NCBI GenBank assembly: GCA_030147505.1 | Contig: JASBVG010000005.1 | Span: forward strand, 42,869-106,868 | Source of the DNA: Tardiphaga sp. | GTDB taxonomy: Bacteria > Pseudomonadota > Alphaproteobacteria > Rhizobiales > Xanthobacteraceae | DNA: 64,000 nt | Direction of reading: 5' to 3' | Notes under the pieces: generated by a model | The model's input: only the letters and a program-made list of their open reading frames with translations | What the model was told of the DNA's origin: nothing | Database searches by the model: none | Translations under genes and position numbers: made by a program | Shown here: positions 52,686-61,086 of the stretch, in pieces | Layout of the letters: every line of letters begins with the position of its first letter | Numbering within the stretch: the stretch's first letter is position 1

Positions 52686-52834
52686 GTCGTTCCGGGGCGT
52701 TCGCCGCAGGCGAGCGGACCCGGAATCTCGCAGTGCTTGTCACCTTTTCTCCGCCCGCGACGTGGGAGGAGATCCATACATTGAGATTCCGGGCTCCGTC
52801 CCGTCGCCTGTGGCGCCGATCCGTCCCCGGAATG
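52686..52834. repeat. palindromic repeat (CGTTCCGGGG type)
   Basis: GTCGTTCCGGGGCG at the left and CCCCGGAATGGC at the right; inner arms CCCGGAATCTC and GAGATTCCGGG. A long imperfect hairpin upstream of the metallo-hydrolase gene. Confidence 0.75.
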
Positions 52835-52938
52835 GCGGCGTGTGGTAGGCGTTGCATATCAGCCGCGTCCCGCCGCCGTTTGCATTCCCTCGCCACCTTG
52901 CTAGTCATCATCGTCAAGAACACCGGGAAGGACCGAGC

Positions 52939-53871
52939 ATGAGCGATACGGACAAGGGCGCCAACGACGATATCCTGTTCAACCGCGACTATCCGCTCAA
53001 GCCCGGCGCGGTCGACTACGTCCGGCCCGGCGTGCGCCGCGTCCTCTGCAACAATCCATCGCCTTTCACCTTCACCGGCACCAACAGCTATATCGTCGGC
53101 GAAGGGAAGGTCGCGATCATCGATCCCGGCCCGGACAACGAAGCGCATGCGCAGGCGCTGCTCGAGGCCGTGAAGGGCGAAACGGTCACGCATATCATCG
53201 TCACCCACACCCATAGCGACCATTCGCCCAACACCGGGCGCATCAAGGCCGTCACCGGCGCCACCGTCTATGCTGAGGGGCCGCACCGCGCTTCGCGTCC
53301 GCGTTTCGAGAGCGAAAAGCACTCGCCGGAGTCCGGCGCCGATCGCGACTTCAAGCCGGATGTGCTCGTCCGCGATGGCGACGTGATTGAAGGCGATGGC
53401 TGGGCATTGGAAGGCGTCGCCACGCCGGGCCATACCGCCAATCACATGGCGTTTTCCTGGCGGGAGAAGAACTGGCTGTTCGTCGCCGATCACGTGATGG
53501 GCTGGTCGACGTCGATTGTCGCCCCGCCGGACGGCTCGATGATCGACTACATGGCCTCGCTGGAGAAACTCGCCGCACGCCCGGAGGATCTGTATTTCTC
53601 CGGCCACGGCCCCGACATTCCCGACGCCCAGCGCTTCGTCCGCTTCCTGATCCGTCACCGCAAGGCCCGCGAAGCCTCGATCGTGCATCGGCTCGGCAAG
53701 GGCGAGGCGGATATCCCGACCATCGTCCGCGCGATCTATATCGGGTTGGATCCGCGGCTCTCTGGTGCCGCCGGTTATTCAGTGCTGGCGCATCTGGAAG
53801 ACCTCGTCGCGCGCGGCATCGTGGCGACCGAGGGTGATCCGGTCATCGGTGGCAGTTACCGGGTGGCGTGA
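52939..53871 (+). CDS. metallo-beta-lactamase-fold hydrolase (LACTB2-like)
   Basis: 310 aa. MBL core at about 35-240: GTNSYIVGEGKVAIIDPGP, zinc motif VTHTHSDHSP (His90, His92, Asp94, His95), TPGHTANHM, FVADHVMGWSTSIV and SGHGPDIPD; a C-terminal winged-helix-like tail follows (VLAHLEDLVARGIV). This is the domain order of LACTB2-type proteins, some of which are endoribonucleases, and of hydroxyacylglutathione hydrolase relatives. Substrate unknown. Its 3' end overlaps the small convergent gene at 53856 by 16 bp. Confidence 0.9.
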   Translation: MSDTDKGANDDILFNRDYPLKPGAVDYVRPGVRRVLCNNPSPFTFTGTNSYIVGEGKVAIIDPGPDNEAHAQALLEAVKGETVTHIIVTHTHSDHSPNTGRIKAVTGATVYAEGPHRASRPRFESEKHSPESGADRDFKPDVLVRDGDVIEGDGWALEGVATPGHTANHMAFSWREKNWLFVADHVMGWSTSIVAPPDGSMIDYMASLEKLAARPEDLYFSGHGPDIPDAQRFVRFLIRHRKAREASIVHRLGKGEADIPTIVRAIYIGLDPRLSGAAGYSVLAHLEDLVARGIVATEGDPVIGGSYRVA

Positions 53872-54017
53872 GGAAACTGCTGCTGCGCCTTGTGCGCGGC
53901 CTCACGTGCCCGTGCGGTCTCGGCGCGCAGCTGGCGCGACCCGTAGCGCCCGACCGCGAGCATCAACATCACGCCGGCCAATGGCCACAGAAGGAAGGCG
54001 ATATCGAGGAGCGTCAA
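53856..54017 (-). CDS. small membrane protein with charged tail (53 aa)
   Basis: TTG start at 54017, five bases after the near-perfect Shine-Dalgarno AGGAGGTG located inside the end of the upstream gene; the TTG overlaps that gene's TGA (ATTGA). Product: MTLLDIAFLLWPLAGVMLML as one membrane span, then AVGRYGSRQLRAE and an Arg/Ala/Gln-rich helical tail ending QQQFPHATR that may form a coiled coil. Overlaps the convergent metallo-hydrolase by 16 bp. Strong translation signals make it likely real; function unknown. Confidence 0.65.
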   Translation of the reverse strand: MTLLDIAFLLWPLAGVMLMLAVGRYGSRQLRAETARAREAAHKAQQQFPHATR

Positions 54018-54211
54018 TCTTCCACCTCCTTGAGTTCAGACCGTCCGGCCCAATGAAGCAGGATGCTGCCGATCAGGCAAACCACTGCAAGCAACACTAC
54101 CAGAGACAGATCGATCGGCGAAGTTAGGGCACCGAGAACGCGCGCAACCGTTGGACCGAGCAGTCCCACCGATATAAGTGCTGCCGAAACCGAATTGTAC
54201 CATCTGGCCAT
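54014..54211 (-). CDS. small two-span membrane protein (65 aa)
   Basis: MARWYNSVSAALISVGLLGP starts the first hydrophobic segment; LSLVVLLAVVCLIGSILLHW is the second; the C-terminus AGRSELKEVED is acidic. Directly coupled to the 53-aa membrane protein gene downstream (stop and start overlap), so the pair may encode a small membrane complex. Ribosome site before the ATG is weak (GAAGAAG). No homologue recognised. Confidence 0.6.
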   Translation of the reverse strand: MARWYNSVSAALISVGLLGPTVARVLGALTSPIDLSLVVLLAVVCLIGSILLHWAGRSELKEVED

Positions 54212-54302
54212 AAGCTTCTTCTGCTCATTTCGCGCAGCTTTTCCGTTTAAACAATTTAAGGTTGTTTTTATGGTTTGGCCGGTCGCATTCGTGTGCGCGC
54301 TT

Positions 54303-55139
54303 TTACTTCTTCCCCTTCACCGCCGCCTTCGCGGCCGGTGTGGCCTTCTTCGGCGCATTGTCCACGGCCGTGTTGATGTCCTCGATCAGCTTGGTCACGC
54401 GCGCGGCATTGCTGCCGAGATCGCCTTCGAAGTAACGCGACGACGAGCGGATATCGACCCGCGAGCCTTCGCCGTCTGGCAAGAAGCGGATCGAGACGTC
54501 CTCGCGAAAGCCCATGATCGGCGTGCGCGCCACCGCCTCGATGCGGCCAATGCGGCGTGGTGGCAGCGGCGGGCGTTCGTCGATCACCAGCCATTTGCGT
54601 TTGTTCACCAGCGCCAGCGTCACCTCATAGGCGCGCTGCACCGGCACTTCCAGTTCGACCGGCTCGATATCCGGATAGGCCACCCGCTGCTGCTCGGCGG
54701 AATACAGGCCGGCATAGACGGCGGAATTGGTGTCCTCGCCGGTACGCAGCCGCGCCAGCGCCTCGAAGCGCGGGGGATCGATGGGGTCCGTCGTGATGTC
54801 GTGGATCTTCGGCAGCTTGCGATACTGATAGGCGAGGTAGCCGGGATAAGCGAGGATCGCAGCGTCCAGCAGCAACGCGATCAGGATCACGCTCATGCCA
54901 CGCGAACCGTTCTGCCAGATTGCCGCGAAGCCGGCGAGCGCGACGAGAATCGACAGGCCGGCGAGCCCGAGCGCGCCGAAGAAGGTCATCAGCGCCGGTT
55001 TCACCTCCAGGAAGCCGAACCTGACGACGATGATCGAAACCACCGCCGCGATCGCGGAGAACACCGCCAGCCGCCGGGCCCACAGCGCGAGGCTGGACAT
55101 CGGCTCCGACTGATAGGCGGACGAAAACCTGCGGGCCAT
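54303..55139 (-). CDS. membrane protein with DUF1499 domain
   Basis: 278 aa. N-terminal three hydrophobic segments (ALWARRLAVFSAIAAVVSIIVV, ALMTFFGALGLAGLSILVAL and MSVILIALLLDAAILAYPGY, separated by short loops) precede a DUF1499 domain (about 130-265) with the conserved ARTPIMGFREDVSIRFLP and VDIRSSSRYFEGDLGSNAARV. The Lys/Ala-rich C-terminus (KKATPAAKAAVKGKK) is probably disordered. ATG at 55139 is preferred over an upstream in-frame ATG that would add 24 residues. DUF1499 has no assigned function. Divergent from the acyl-CoA synthetase. Confidence 0.83.
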   Translation of the reverse strand: MARRFSSAYQSEPMSSLALWARRLAVFSAIAAVVSIIVVRFGFLEVKPALMTFFGALGLAGLSILVALAGFAAIWQNGSRGMSVILIALLLDAAILAYPGYLAYQYRKLPKIHDITTDPIDPPRFEALARLRTGEDTNSAVYAGLYSAEQQRVAYPDIEPVELEVPVQRAYEVTLALVNKRKWLVIDERPPLPPRRIGRIEAVARTPIMGFREDVSIRFLPDGEGSRVDIRSSSRYFEGDLGSNAARVTKLIEDINTAVDNAPKKATPAAKAAVKGKK

Positions 55140-55332
55140 GGATCTCTTCTGCCGGTGGAAGGAGGCAGGGCGCGGGAGCGCCCGGTTCCGAACTGGGTGC
55201 CTGAAGACCATGCCGGAGCGCGAAATTCAAGGCACTTTGGTGCGTGGACAGCTTCGTCTAGAATCGACAGGCGGCAGCAAGACCTTGTCCTTCGGAACGA
55301 GACGAGGCGAACGGCCGCTGGGAGACCACGAC

Positions 55333-56943
55333 ATGCTCGCTGAGACCACCGATTACAATGCGCTCTACCGTGATTTCCGCTGGGACGTTCCTGCGCGCTT
55401 CAACATCGCGACGGTGGCCTGTGACCGCCATGCCGATGGCTCCGGCCGGCCGGCGCTGATCTATGTGGACGAGGAGCGCGGAACGCGACGACTCTCCTTC
55501 GATGAAATCGCCTCGTTCTCGCGCCGCTTCGCCAATGTGCTCAAGGCCGAAGGCCTGGAGCGCGGCGATCGTGTCGCGGTGTTCCTGTCGCAGTCCGTCG
55601 AGCTTCCCGTCGCGCATCTTGCGGCGTTTCGATCGGGCATGGTCTCCGTGCCGCTGTTCACGTTGTTTGGTGAGGATGCGCTGGAATTCCGGCTGAACAA
55701 TTCCGGCGCGCGCGCGATCGTCACGGATCCAGGTGGTTATGAGAAACTGGAGAAGATCCGCGACAGGCTACCGGCCCTCGAAGCGATCTATGTGATCGCC
55801 GATACCGCGCCTGAGGGTGCGACGTCATTCTGGGGCGCGATCGATGCCGCTTCGGACGAGTTCACCACCGTTGATACGTCCTGCGACGATCCCGCCATCA
55901 TCATCTATACTTCGGGCACGACGGGGAATCCCAAGGGCGCGCTGCATGCGCATCGCGTGCTTCTTGGCCATCTCCCCAATGTGGAGATGGTGCACGGCTT
56001 CTTCCCCAGGCCCGGTGATGTTTACTGGACACCGGCCGACTGGGCGTGGATCGGCGGATTGTTCGATGCGCTGTTCCCGGCCTGGTATCACGGCGTTCCG
56101 GTGGTCGGCTATCGTGCCAGGAAATTCGAGCCCGAAGCTGCGATGCAGCTGATGGCCGATCATGGCGTACGCAACGTGTTCCTGCCGCCCACCGCGCTGA
56201 AACTGATGCGGCAGGCCGATGTGAAGCATCCCGGCGTCAAGCTGCGCAGCATCCTCACCGGAGGCGAGTCGCTGGGAGCCGAACTGCTCGACTGGGTGCG
56301 CAAGACATTCGGCATCGATGCGCATGAGATCTACGGCCAGACCGAATGCAATCTCGTGGTCGGCAACAATGCGGCGCTGTTTCCCATCAAGCCCGGTTCC
56401 ATGGGCAAGCCGACGCCGGGTTTCGACGTGAATATCGTCAACGAGCAGGGCGAGGAGCTGCCGCGGGGGCAGCGCGGCATCATCGGCATCCGCCAACCCA
56501 ATCCCTGCACCATGCTCCGCTACTGGCAGAACGAGGAAGGCACCGCGAAGAAATATGCCGGCGCTTTCCTTCTCACCGGCGATCTCGGCATTCAGGATGA
56601 CGACGGCTATTTCTGGTATGTCGCGCGGGAAGACGATGTCATCACATCTGCCGGCTATCGCATCGGTCCGTCGGAGATCGAGCACACGCTGCTCAAACAT
56701 CCCGCCGTGGCCTTGTCAGCGGTGGTCGGCATCCCCGATCCGATCCGCACCGAAGCCGTGAAGGCATGGATCGTGCTGCGGCCGGGCTATTCGCCGAGCG
56801 ACGCGCTGGCCCGGGAGCTGCAGGATTTCGTGAAGTCGCAGCTCGCCGCCCATGAATATCCAAGGCATGTGGCATTTGCCGAGTCGCTGCCGATGACGGC
56901 AACGGGTAAAGTGCTGCGGCGCGAGTTGCGTGCGCGCGGATAA
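55333..56943 (+). CDS. acyl-CoA synthetase (AMP-forming, medium-chain type)
   Basis: 536 aa ANL-superfamily enzyme that activates a carboxylic acid as acyl-AMP and then acyl-CoA. A3 loop IIYTSGTTGNPKGALHAH, A5 YGQTECNLVVGNN, A7 LTGDLGIQDDDGYFWYVAREDDVI, A10 lysine in MTATGKVLRRELR. The motif wording (VYWTPADWAWIGGL, RNVFLPPTALKLMR) matches the acetyl/medium-chain ACSM-like synthetases rather than long-chain FadD. ATG at 55333, preceded by GGGAGACC. The LysE/RhtB gene follows 10 bp later and may be co-transcribed. Confidence 0.93.
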   Translation: MLAETTDYNALYRDFRWDVPARFNIATVACDRHADGSGRPALIYVDEERGTRRLSFDEIASFSRRFANVLKAEGLERGDRVAVFLSQSVELPVAHLAAFRSGMVSVPLFTLFGEDALEFRLNNSGARAIVTDPGGYEKLEKIRDRLPALEAIYVIADTAPEGATSFWGAIDAASDEFTTVDTSCDDPAIIIYTSGTTGNPKGALHAHRVLLGHLPNVEMVHGFFPRPGDVYWTPADWAWIGGLFDALFPAWYHGVPVVGYRARKFEPEAAMQLMADHGVRNVFLPPTALKLMRQADVKHPGVKLRSILTGGESLGAELLDWVRKTFGIDAHEIYGQTECNLVVGNNAALFPIKPGSMGKPTPGFDVNIVNEQGEELPRGQRGIIGIRQPNPCTMLRYWQNEEGTAKKYAGAFLLTGDLGIQDDDGYFWYVAREDDVITSAGYRIGPSEIEHTLLKHPAVALSAVVGIPDPIRTEAVKAWIVLRPGYSPSDALARELQDFVKSQLAAHEYPRHVAFAESLPMTATGKVLRRELRARG

Positions 56944-56953
56944 AGGAACGCCC

Positions 56954-57571
56954 ATGTCCCTGCAGATCTATCTCACCTTCGTTGTCGCCTGCATCGCGCT
57001 GGCGCTGTTGCCCGGCCCCAATGTCACGCTGGTGATCGCCAATGGCTTGCGTTACGGCACGCGTCCGGCGCTGGTGACGATCGCGGGCACGCAGGCGGGG
57101 CTCGCGGTCGTCATTGCCATCGTCGCCTTCGGCCTCACCACCATGATGGCCACCATGGGCTACTGGTTCGATTGGGTGCGTTTCATCGGCGCCGCCTATC
57201 TGGTCTGGCTCGGCATCAAACTGGTGCGCGCGCCGATCGAGGGCATCGATACCAATACGCCGCCGGCGCCGCCGCGTGGCGGCTTCTTCCTTCAAGGCCT
57301 TGCGGTGCTGCTCAGCAATCCGAAAGTGCTGGTGTTCTTCGGCGCCTTCATTCCGCAATTCGTCGATCTCGAACGAAACCATTTCTTGCAGGTCGGCATT
57401 CTCGGCGCCACCTTCATGGTCGCTGCGGCGATCACCGATATCATCTATGCGGTGGCCGCCGGTCGCGCGCGAAAGTTCTTCTCGGCGCGGCGGACGCGAT
57501 TGCTGTCGCGGATCTCCGGCGGCTTCATGATCGGCGGCGGCCTGTGGCTGGCGCTGACGCGGGCAAGATGA
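56954..57571 (+). CDS. LysE/RhtB-family exporter
   Basis: 205 aa, five to six membrane spans. The family N-terminus ALLPGPNVTLVIANGLRYGTRPAL and FIGAAYLVWLGIKLVRAP, plus LLSNPKVLVFFGAFIPQFV, are diagnostic. Such proteins export amino acids (lysine, threonine, homoserine lactones) using the proton gradient. Substrate not predictable. AAAGGAACG before the ATG. Convergent and immediately adjacent to the N-formylglutamate amidohydrolase. Confidence 0.93.
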   Translation: MSLQIYLTFVVACIALALLPGPNVTLVIANGLRYGTRPALVTIAGTQAGLAVVIAIVAFGLTTMMATMGYWFDWVRFIGAAYLVWLGIKLVRAPIEGIDTNTPPAPPRGGFFLQGLAVLLSNPKVLVFFGAFIPQFVDLERNHFLQVGILGATFMVAAAITDIIYAVAAGRARKFFSARRTRLLSRISGGFMIGGGLWLALTRAR

Positions 57572-58381
57572 TCACAGGTGTGACGGCTGCGGCGTCACCA
57601 GCGTCGCTTCGATCTCCGTGAAGATGCGCACCAGCCGTTCCGCCCATTCCTTCTGGCCGCTCTCTTCCGCGATCAGGTCCTGCCGGATCTCGATGCCGGT
57701 GTTCATCAACTCGCGCTTCTCGCCGTGGACGGGGATCGTGTAGTCGGTGGCATCCGACACCGCATAGGGCTCGTTGTCGCCGACCACGAGGTCGCCCTCG
57801 GCGCGCAGATGCTGTAGCAGCAGCGGCGGGAGCGTTCGGTCATGCTGATACAGCGTGCCGATATGCCAGGGCCGCTTGATGCCCGCATAGACCGGCGTGA
57901 AACTGTGCAGCGACACCAGCACCGTCGGCCGCCCGGCGGCCAGCCGCGCATCGATCGCCGCATCGATCCGGCGATGATAGGGATCGAACAGCAATGCGCG
58001 CCGGCGCGCTTTGGCCTCCTGCGTCAGGCCGTCATTGCCGGGGATCGTCGTCGCCTCGCTCATCAGGGGGATCGAGCTGACAGCCTCCGGCGGCCGGTTG
58101 CAGTCGATCACCAGCCGCGAATAGCGCTGTGCGACCAGATGCGCGTTGAGCGCATCAGCCACGCGGTCGGCGACGCCGGCGATCCCGATGTCCCAGGCGA
58201 TATGGCGGGTCAGTTCGCTCTCGGGCAGGCCGAGATCGCCAAGCATGTGGGGGATCGCGCGGCCATAATGGTCGCTGGTGAAAAGAAAGGGGGAAGCGCC
58301 ATCGGCATTCAATTCGAGAACGGGATCGATCTCGTCGGGGGCAAGGCGCAGGTCGGATTGGGGCAGGTGGTCCAACGGCAT
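57572..58381 (-). CDS. N-formylglutamate amidohydrolase family protein
   Basis: 269 aa. HutG/FGase fold, releasing formate from N-formyl-L-glutamate in histidine degradation. Visible landmarks: SPFLFTSDHYGRAIP (metal-site His), SRLVIDCNRPPEAV, LVSLHSFTPVYAGIKRPWHIG and TIPVHGEKRELMNTGIEIRQDLI. No other hut genes flank it, so a different N-formyl compound is possible. ATG at 58381; the upstream in-frame start at 58444 adds a stretch without family similarity. Confidence 0.88.
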   Translation of the reverse strand: MPLDHLPQSDLRLAPDEIDPVLELNADGASPFLFTSDHYGRAIPHMLGDLGLPESELTRHIAWDIGIAGVADRVADALNAHLVAQRYSRLVIDCNRPPEAVSSIPLMSEATTIPGNDGLTQEAKARRRALLFDPYHRRIDAAIDARLAAGRPTVLVSLHSFTPVYAGIKRPWHIGTLYQHDRTLPPLLLQHLRAEGDLVVGDNEPYAVSDATDYTIPVHGEKRELMNTGIEIRQDLIAEESGQKEWAERLVRIFTEIEATLVTPQPSHL

Positions 58382-58538
58382 GTCTCTTGATCGCCGGCAT
58401 GGATACACCAGCTTGATTCCCGGGATAATATAGCGTGGAAGCAAGGCAATTGAATGCCGGAACGGTCGCGTCGTCGCGATTACCGTCGCGGCGCGATGGG
58501 CTTGCGGGTTATGTACAACGCGCGAATAAAGGATCTCG

Positions 58539-58934
58539 ATGTCGGATCATATTTTTGTCTACGGAACCCTGATGCGCGGTTTCGATCATCCGATGTCGAA
58601 GCTGCTGGCGTCGGGCGCGGATTTTCTCGGCGATGCATCCTGCCGCGGGCGGCTCTATATGATCGCACATTATCCGGGACTGCTGCATTCGGCCGCCGAG
58701 GACGACATTGTCCATGGTGATCTGTTCCGGATGCGCGATCCCGACAAACTCCTCGCGGTGCTCGACGACTACGAAAGCATCGGGCCGGAGCATGAGCAGC
58801 CGACGCTCTATCTGCGCGAGATGCTGCCGGTGACGCTCGAAGACGGCAGCCTCGTGCAGGCCTGGACCTATATTTACAACCTTCCGGTGAGTGAAACGAA
58901 GCGCATCAGGTCCGGTCGTTTCCTCGCGCCTTAG
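58539..58934 (+). CDS. gamma-glutamylcyclotransferase-like protein (AIG2/GGCT fold)
   Basis: 131 aa. VYGTLMRGFDHPMS is the substrate-binding YGTLR-type loop; DDYE in VLDDYESIGPEHEQP supplies the catalytic Glu of GGCT/AIG2-like enzymes. Family members make 5-oxoproline from gamma-glutamyl amines or peptides. No neighbour confirms a gamma-glutamyl substrate here. Stop overlaps the convergent MFS gene by four bases. Confidence 0.88.
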   Translation: MSDHIFVYGTLMRGFDHPMSKLLASGADFLGDASCRGRLYMIAHYPGLLHSAAEDDIVHGDLFRMRDPDKLLAVLDDYESIGPEHEQPTLYLREMLPVTLEDGSLVQAWTYIYNLPVSETKRIRSGRFLAP

Positions 58935-60148
58935 GATTTTGTCTCGCGGCCGGCGATCTCGAGCCCGAGCAGCACCAGCGCCAGGGTTGCTGCACCCATG
59001 CCGATCATTCCGATCGCAGTGGTCCCGCCATGAGCGACGGCAAAGCCGCTGACGGCGGCGCCGATCGTGCCACCGAAAAAGGCAGATGCCAGATACAGCG
59101 CATTGAGCCGGCTGCGGGTCTGCGCAGGCAGTGCATAGATCGCGCGTTGTCCGGTGACGAAATTCGCTTGTGTGCCGGCGTCGATCAGGATGCCGGCAAT
59201 GACGAAGATCACGATCGTCGTTGTGCCGCTCGTGTGTCCTCCGAGCCAGGTCAGTGCGAAGCTGAACAGAACCAGTGCCATGGCCAGCATGGTCGTGGTG
59301 TCGCTGCGGCCGTGATCGGCCATGCGGCCGGCGAGCGGCGCCACGAAGGCGCCGCCCGCGCCCGACAACAGGAACGCGGACATCGCCACATAGCCGAGGG
59401 AGAATGGCGGCTGCTCCAGCACCAGCGGCATCGATGTCCAGAACATGCTGAATGTTCCGAACAGCAGAAACTGATAGGCGCCGCGCCGGTGCAGCACCTT
59501 GGTCGTCAAGGCGAGATGGCCGAGCGAATGGATCAGCCTGATATAGTTGAGGCTGTGCTCCGGCTTGCGCTGTGGCAGCGCGATCGCCATCAGCACCAGC
59601 ACGCCGCCCATCAACACGGCCGATATCGCGAATACCGCCCGCCATCCGAATGTGCCGGCCACCATGGTCGCCACCGGCCGCGCCAGCAGGATGCCGAACA
59701 GCAGCCCGCTCATGACCGTGCCGACGATCTGTCCACGCCGCCGTTCCGGCGCGAGATGGGCGACCACGGGCAGGATCATCTGCGTGGCCACGGCGCTGAT
59801 GCCGACCAGCAGGGAGGCGATGACAAACACGATGGCCGTGGGCGACACGGCGGCGATCAGCAGGCTGACGATCAGCGCACCGAGCGTGATCAGGATCAGC
59901 GATTTGTTTTCGACGAGATCGCCGAGCGGCGCGAGAAACAGCAGTCCGAGCACATAGCCGAACATCACCATGGTCATCATCACGCCGGCATTCGACAGAT
60001 CGAGGCCGAAGCTCTCGGCAATCGATCCGACCAGCGGCTGCGCGTAATACAGATTGGCGACGGTGACGCCGCAGGCGATGGCAAAAGCGAGGATCAGCCA
60101 GCCGCCGGGACCGCGGTCATGGGCGGGGTGTTCGACAGAAGTGGACAT
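58931..60148 (-). CDS. MFS transporter
   Basis: 405 aa, 12 predicted membrane spans. The A-motif loop appears as APLGDLVENKSLIL between spans 2 and 3, and the N-terminus AFAIACGVTVANLYYAQPLVG is that of the YgaY/YybF-like group of drug or sugar efflux permeases. GQIVGTVMSGLLFGILLARPVATMVAG (residues about 140-165) marks spans 4-5. Substrate unknown. It stands alone between two convergent/divergent single genes. Confidence 0.92.
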   Translation of the reverse strand: MSTSVEHPAHDRGPGGWLILAFAIACGVTVANLYYAQPLVGSIAESFGLDLSNAGVMMTMVMFGYVLGLLFLAPLGDLVENKSLILITLGALIVSLLIAAVSPTAIVFVIASLLVGISAVATQMILPVVAHLAPERRRGQIVGTVMSGLLFGILLARPVATMVAGTFGWRAVFAISAVLMGGVLVLMAIALPQRKPEHSLNYIRLIHSLGHLALTTKVLHRRGAYQFLLFGTFSMFWTSMPLVLEQPPFSLGYVAMSAFLLSGAGGAFVAPLAGRMADHGRSDTTTMLAMALVLFSFALTWLGGHTSGTTTIVIFVIAGILIDAGTQANFVTGQRAIYALPAQTRSRLNALYLASAFFGGTIGAAVSGFAVAHGGTTAIGMIGMGAATLALVLLGLEIAGRETKS

Positions 60149-60272
60149 GGGGTCTTTCAGGCGGGGAGGTTGCGCTCAGATATGGCGCATGTGGTGCCAT
60201 GCCAGAAGTGCGGTGTCTTGAATGGGAGCCATGCATGTCGACCGTTCGAACGGGAGCGACCGGAAGATCCCG

Positions 60273-60827
60273 TCAAACCACCCGCGTCAGCCGCACATCC
60301 ACCTCGCGCTCCACAAACCCCCATTCCTCGCTGTCGCGCAGCATGGCGACCAGCTCCTCGAAGCGCTCGGCATGCTCAGGCGCATACTCGAACCAGGTGA
60401 GGAAATCGAACGGGCCGCCGAGATCGCGCGAATGGTAGAGCTGGCGCGCGATGGCCGGCAGATATTTCAGGCTGTCGGCGATGTGGCGCGATTTGTCCTC
60501 GAAGATGCGGCGGCGCTCGTTCTGGGTCATCAGCCACCACGCCGCATTCTTGCGGATCGGGATCAGCGCGGCGCGTGTCGCCTCGGGGCGGCCGAGCCCG
60601 GCCTGCACCTTGTTCAGCGCGATCTTCTCCAGCCGCTCCACATAGCGCACGTGGCTGGCGACGCCGATCAGCCGCCAGGAATTGGCAGACGGCGCCGGCG
60701 GCAGAGAGATCGTGTCGGCATGGGTGACCGACAAAGCGGGGGCGATCGGCAGCGCCTCGCCGCGCACAGGCGCAACGGACAGAACCCGCCACGTGCCGGT
60801 CTGGCCACCTCGAAAAGTCGTGAACAT
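60273..60827 (-). CDS. cld: chlorite dismutase, short dimeric (clade II) type
   Basis: 184 aa heme b enzyme that turns chlorite into chloride and O2. The proximal heme ligand His115 (IFEDKSRHIADSL) and distal catalytic Arg128 (LPAIARQLYH) are both present, next to PFDFLTWFEYAPEHAERFE. Length and wording (ARYVER..KIAL..VQAGLGR..ATRAALIPIRK) closely follow, from memory, the Nitrobacter winogradskyi enzyme, whose corresponding residues are His114 and Arg127. The distal Arg separates true chlorite dismutases from HemQ and DyP relatives. Not next to perchlorate-reductase genes. Confidence 0.93.
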   Translation of the reverse strand: MFTTFRGGQTGTWRVLSVAPVRGEALPIAPALSVTHADTISLPPAPSANSWRLIGVASHVRYVERLEKIALNKVQAGLGRPEATRAALIPIRKNAAWWLMTQNERRRIFEDKSRHIADSLKYLPAIARQLYHSRDLGGPFDFLTWFEYAPEHAERFEELVAMLRDSEEWGFVEREVDVRLTRVV

Positions 60828-60890
60828 CGATCCTGTTAAAAACGGAACTGGGGAGAATTCAAGTCGGGAAATCGCGTAGCCCCAAACTCC

Positions 60891-60991
60891 CCCTCATGGT
60901 GAGGAGGCGCGAAGCGCCGTCTCGAACCATGAGACTGAGCACGCGACCATCCTTCGAGACGCGCGCCCTGGCGCGCTCCTCAGGATGAGGG
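60891..60991. repeat. palindromic repeat (CCCTCATGGTGAGGAGGCGC type)
   Basis: CCTCATGGTGAGGAGGCGCG at the left, GCGCTCCTCAGGATGAGG at the right, with inner CGTCTCGAACCATG / CCATCCTTCGAGACG. A widespread Bradyrhizobium-family element; fills the gap between the divergent chlorite dismutase and dnaG genes. Confidence 0.85.
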
Positions 60992-61086
60992 CGGAGCGAG
61001 GCTGATGACGGTTCCCCTGTGGATACCGGGCCTCATCAGGCAATATCTAGCCAGAACGGCCATTCGCCCTATATGCCTTATTCACC

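Noticed and set aside
54063..55343. 426-codon open frame on the plus strand
   Set aside because: Antisense to the DUF1499 protein and the 65-aa membrane protein; Arg/Asp/His-rich, no domain.
59030..60400. 456-codon open frame on the plus strand
   Set aside because: Antisense to the MFS transporter; composition of a mirror frame.
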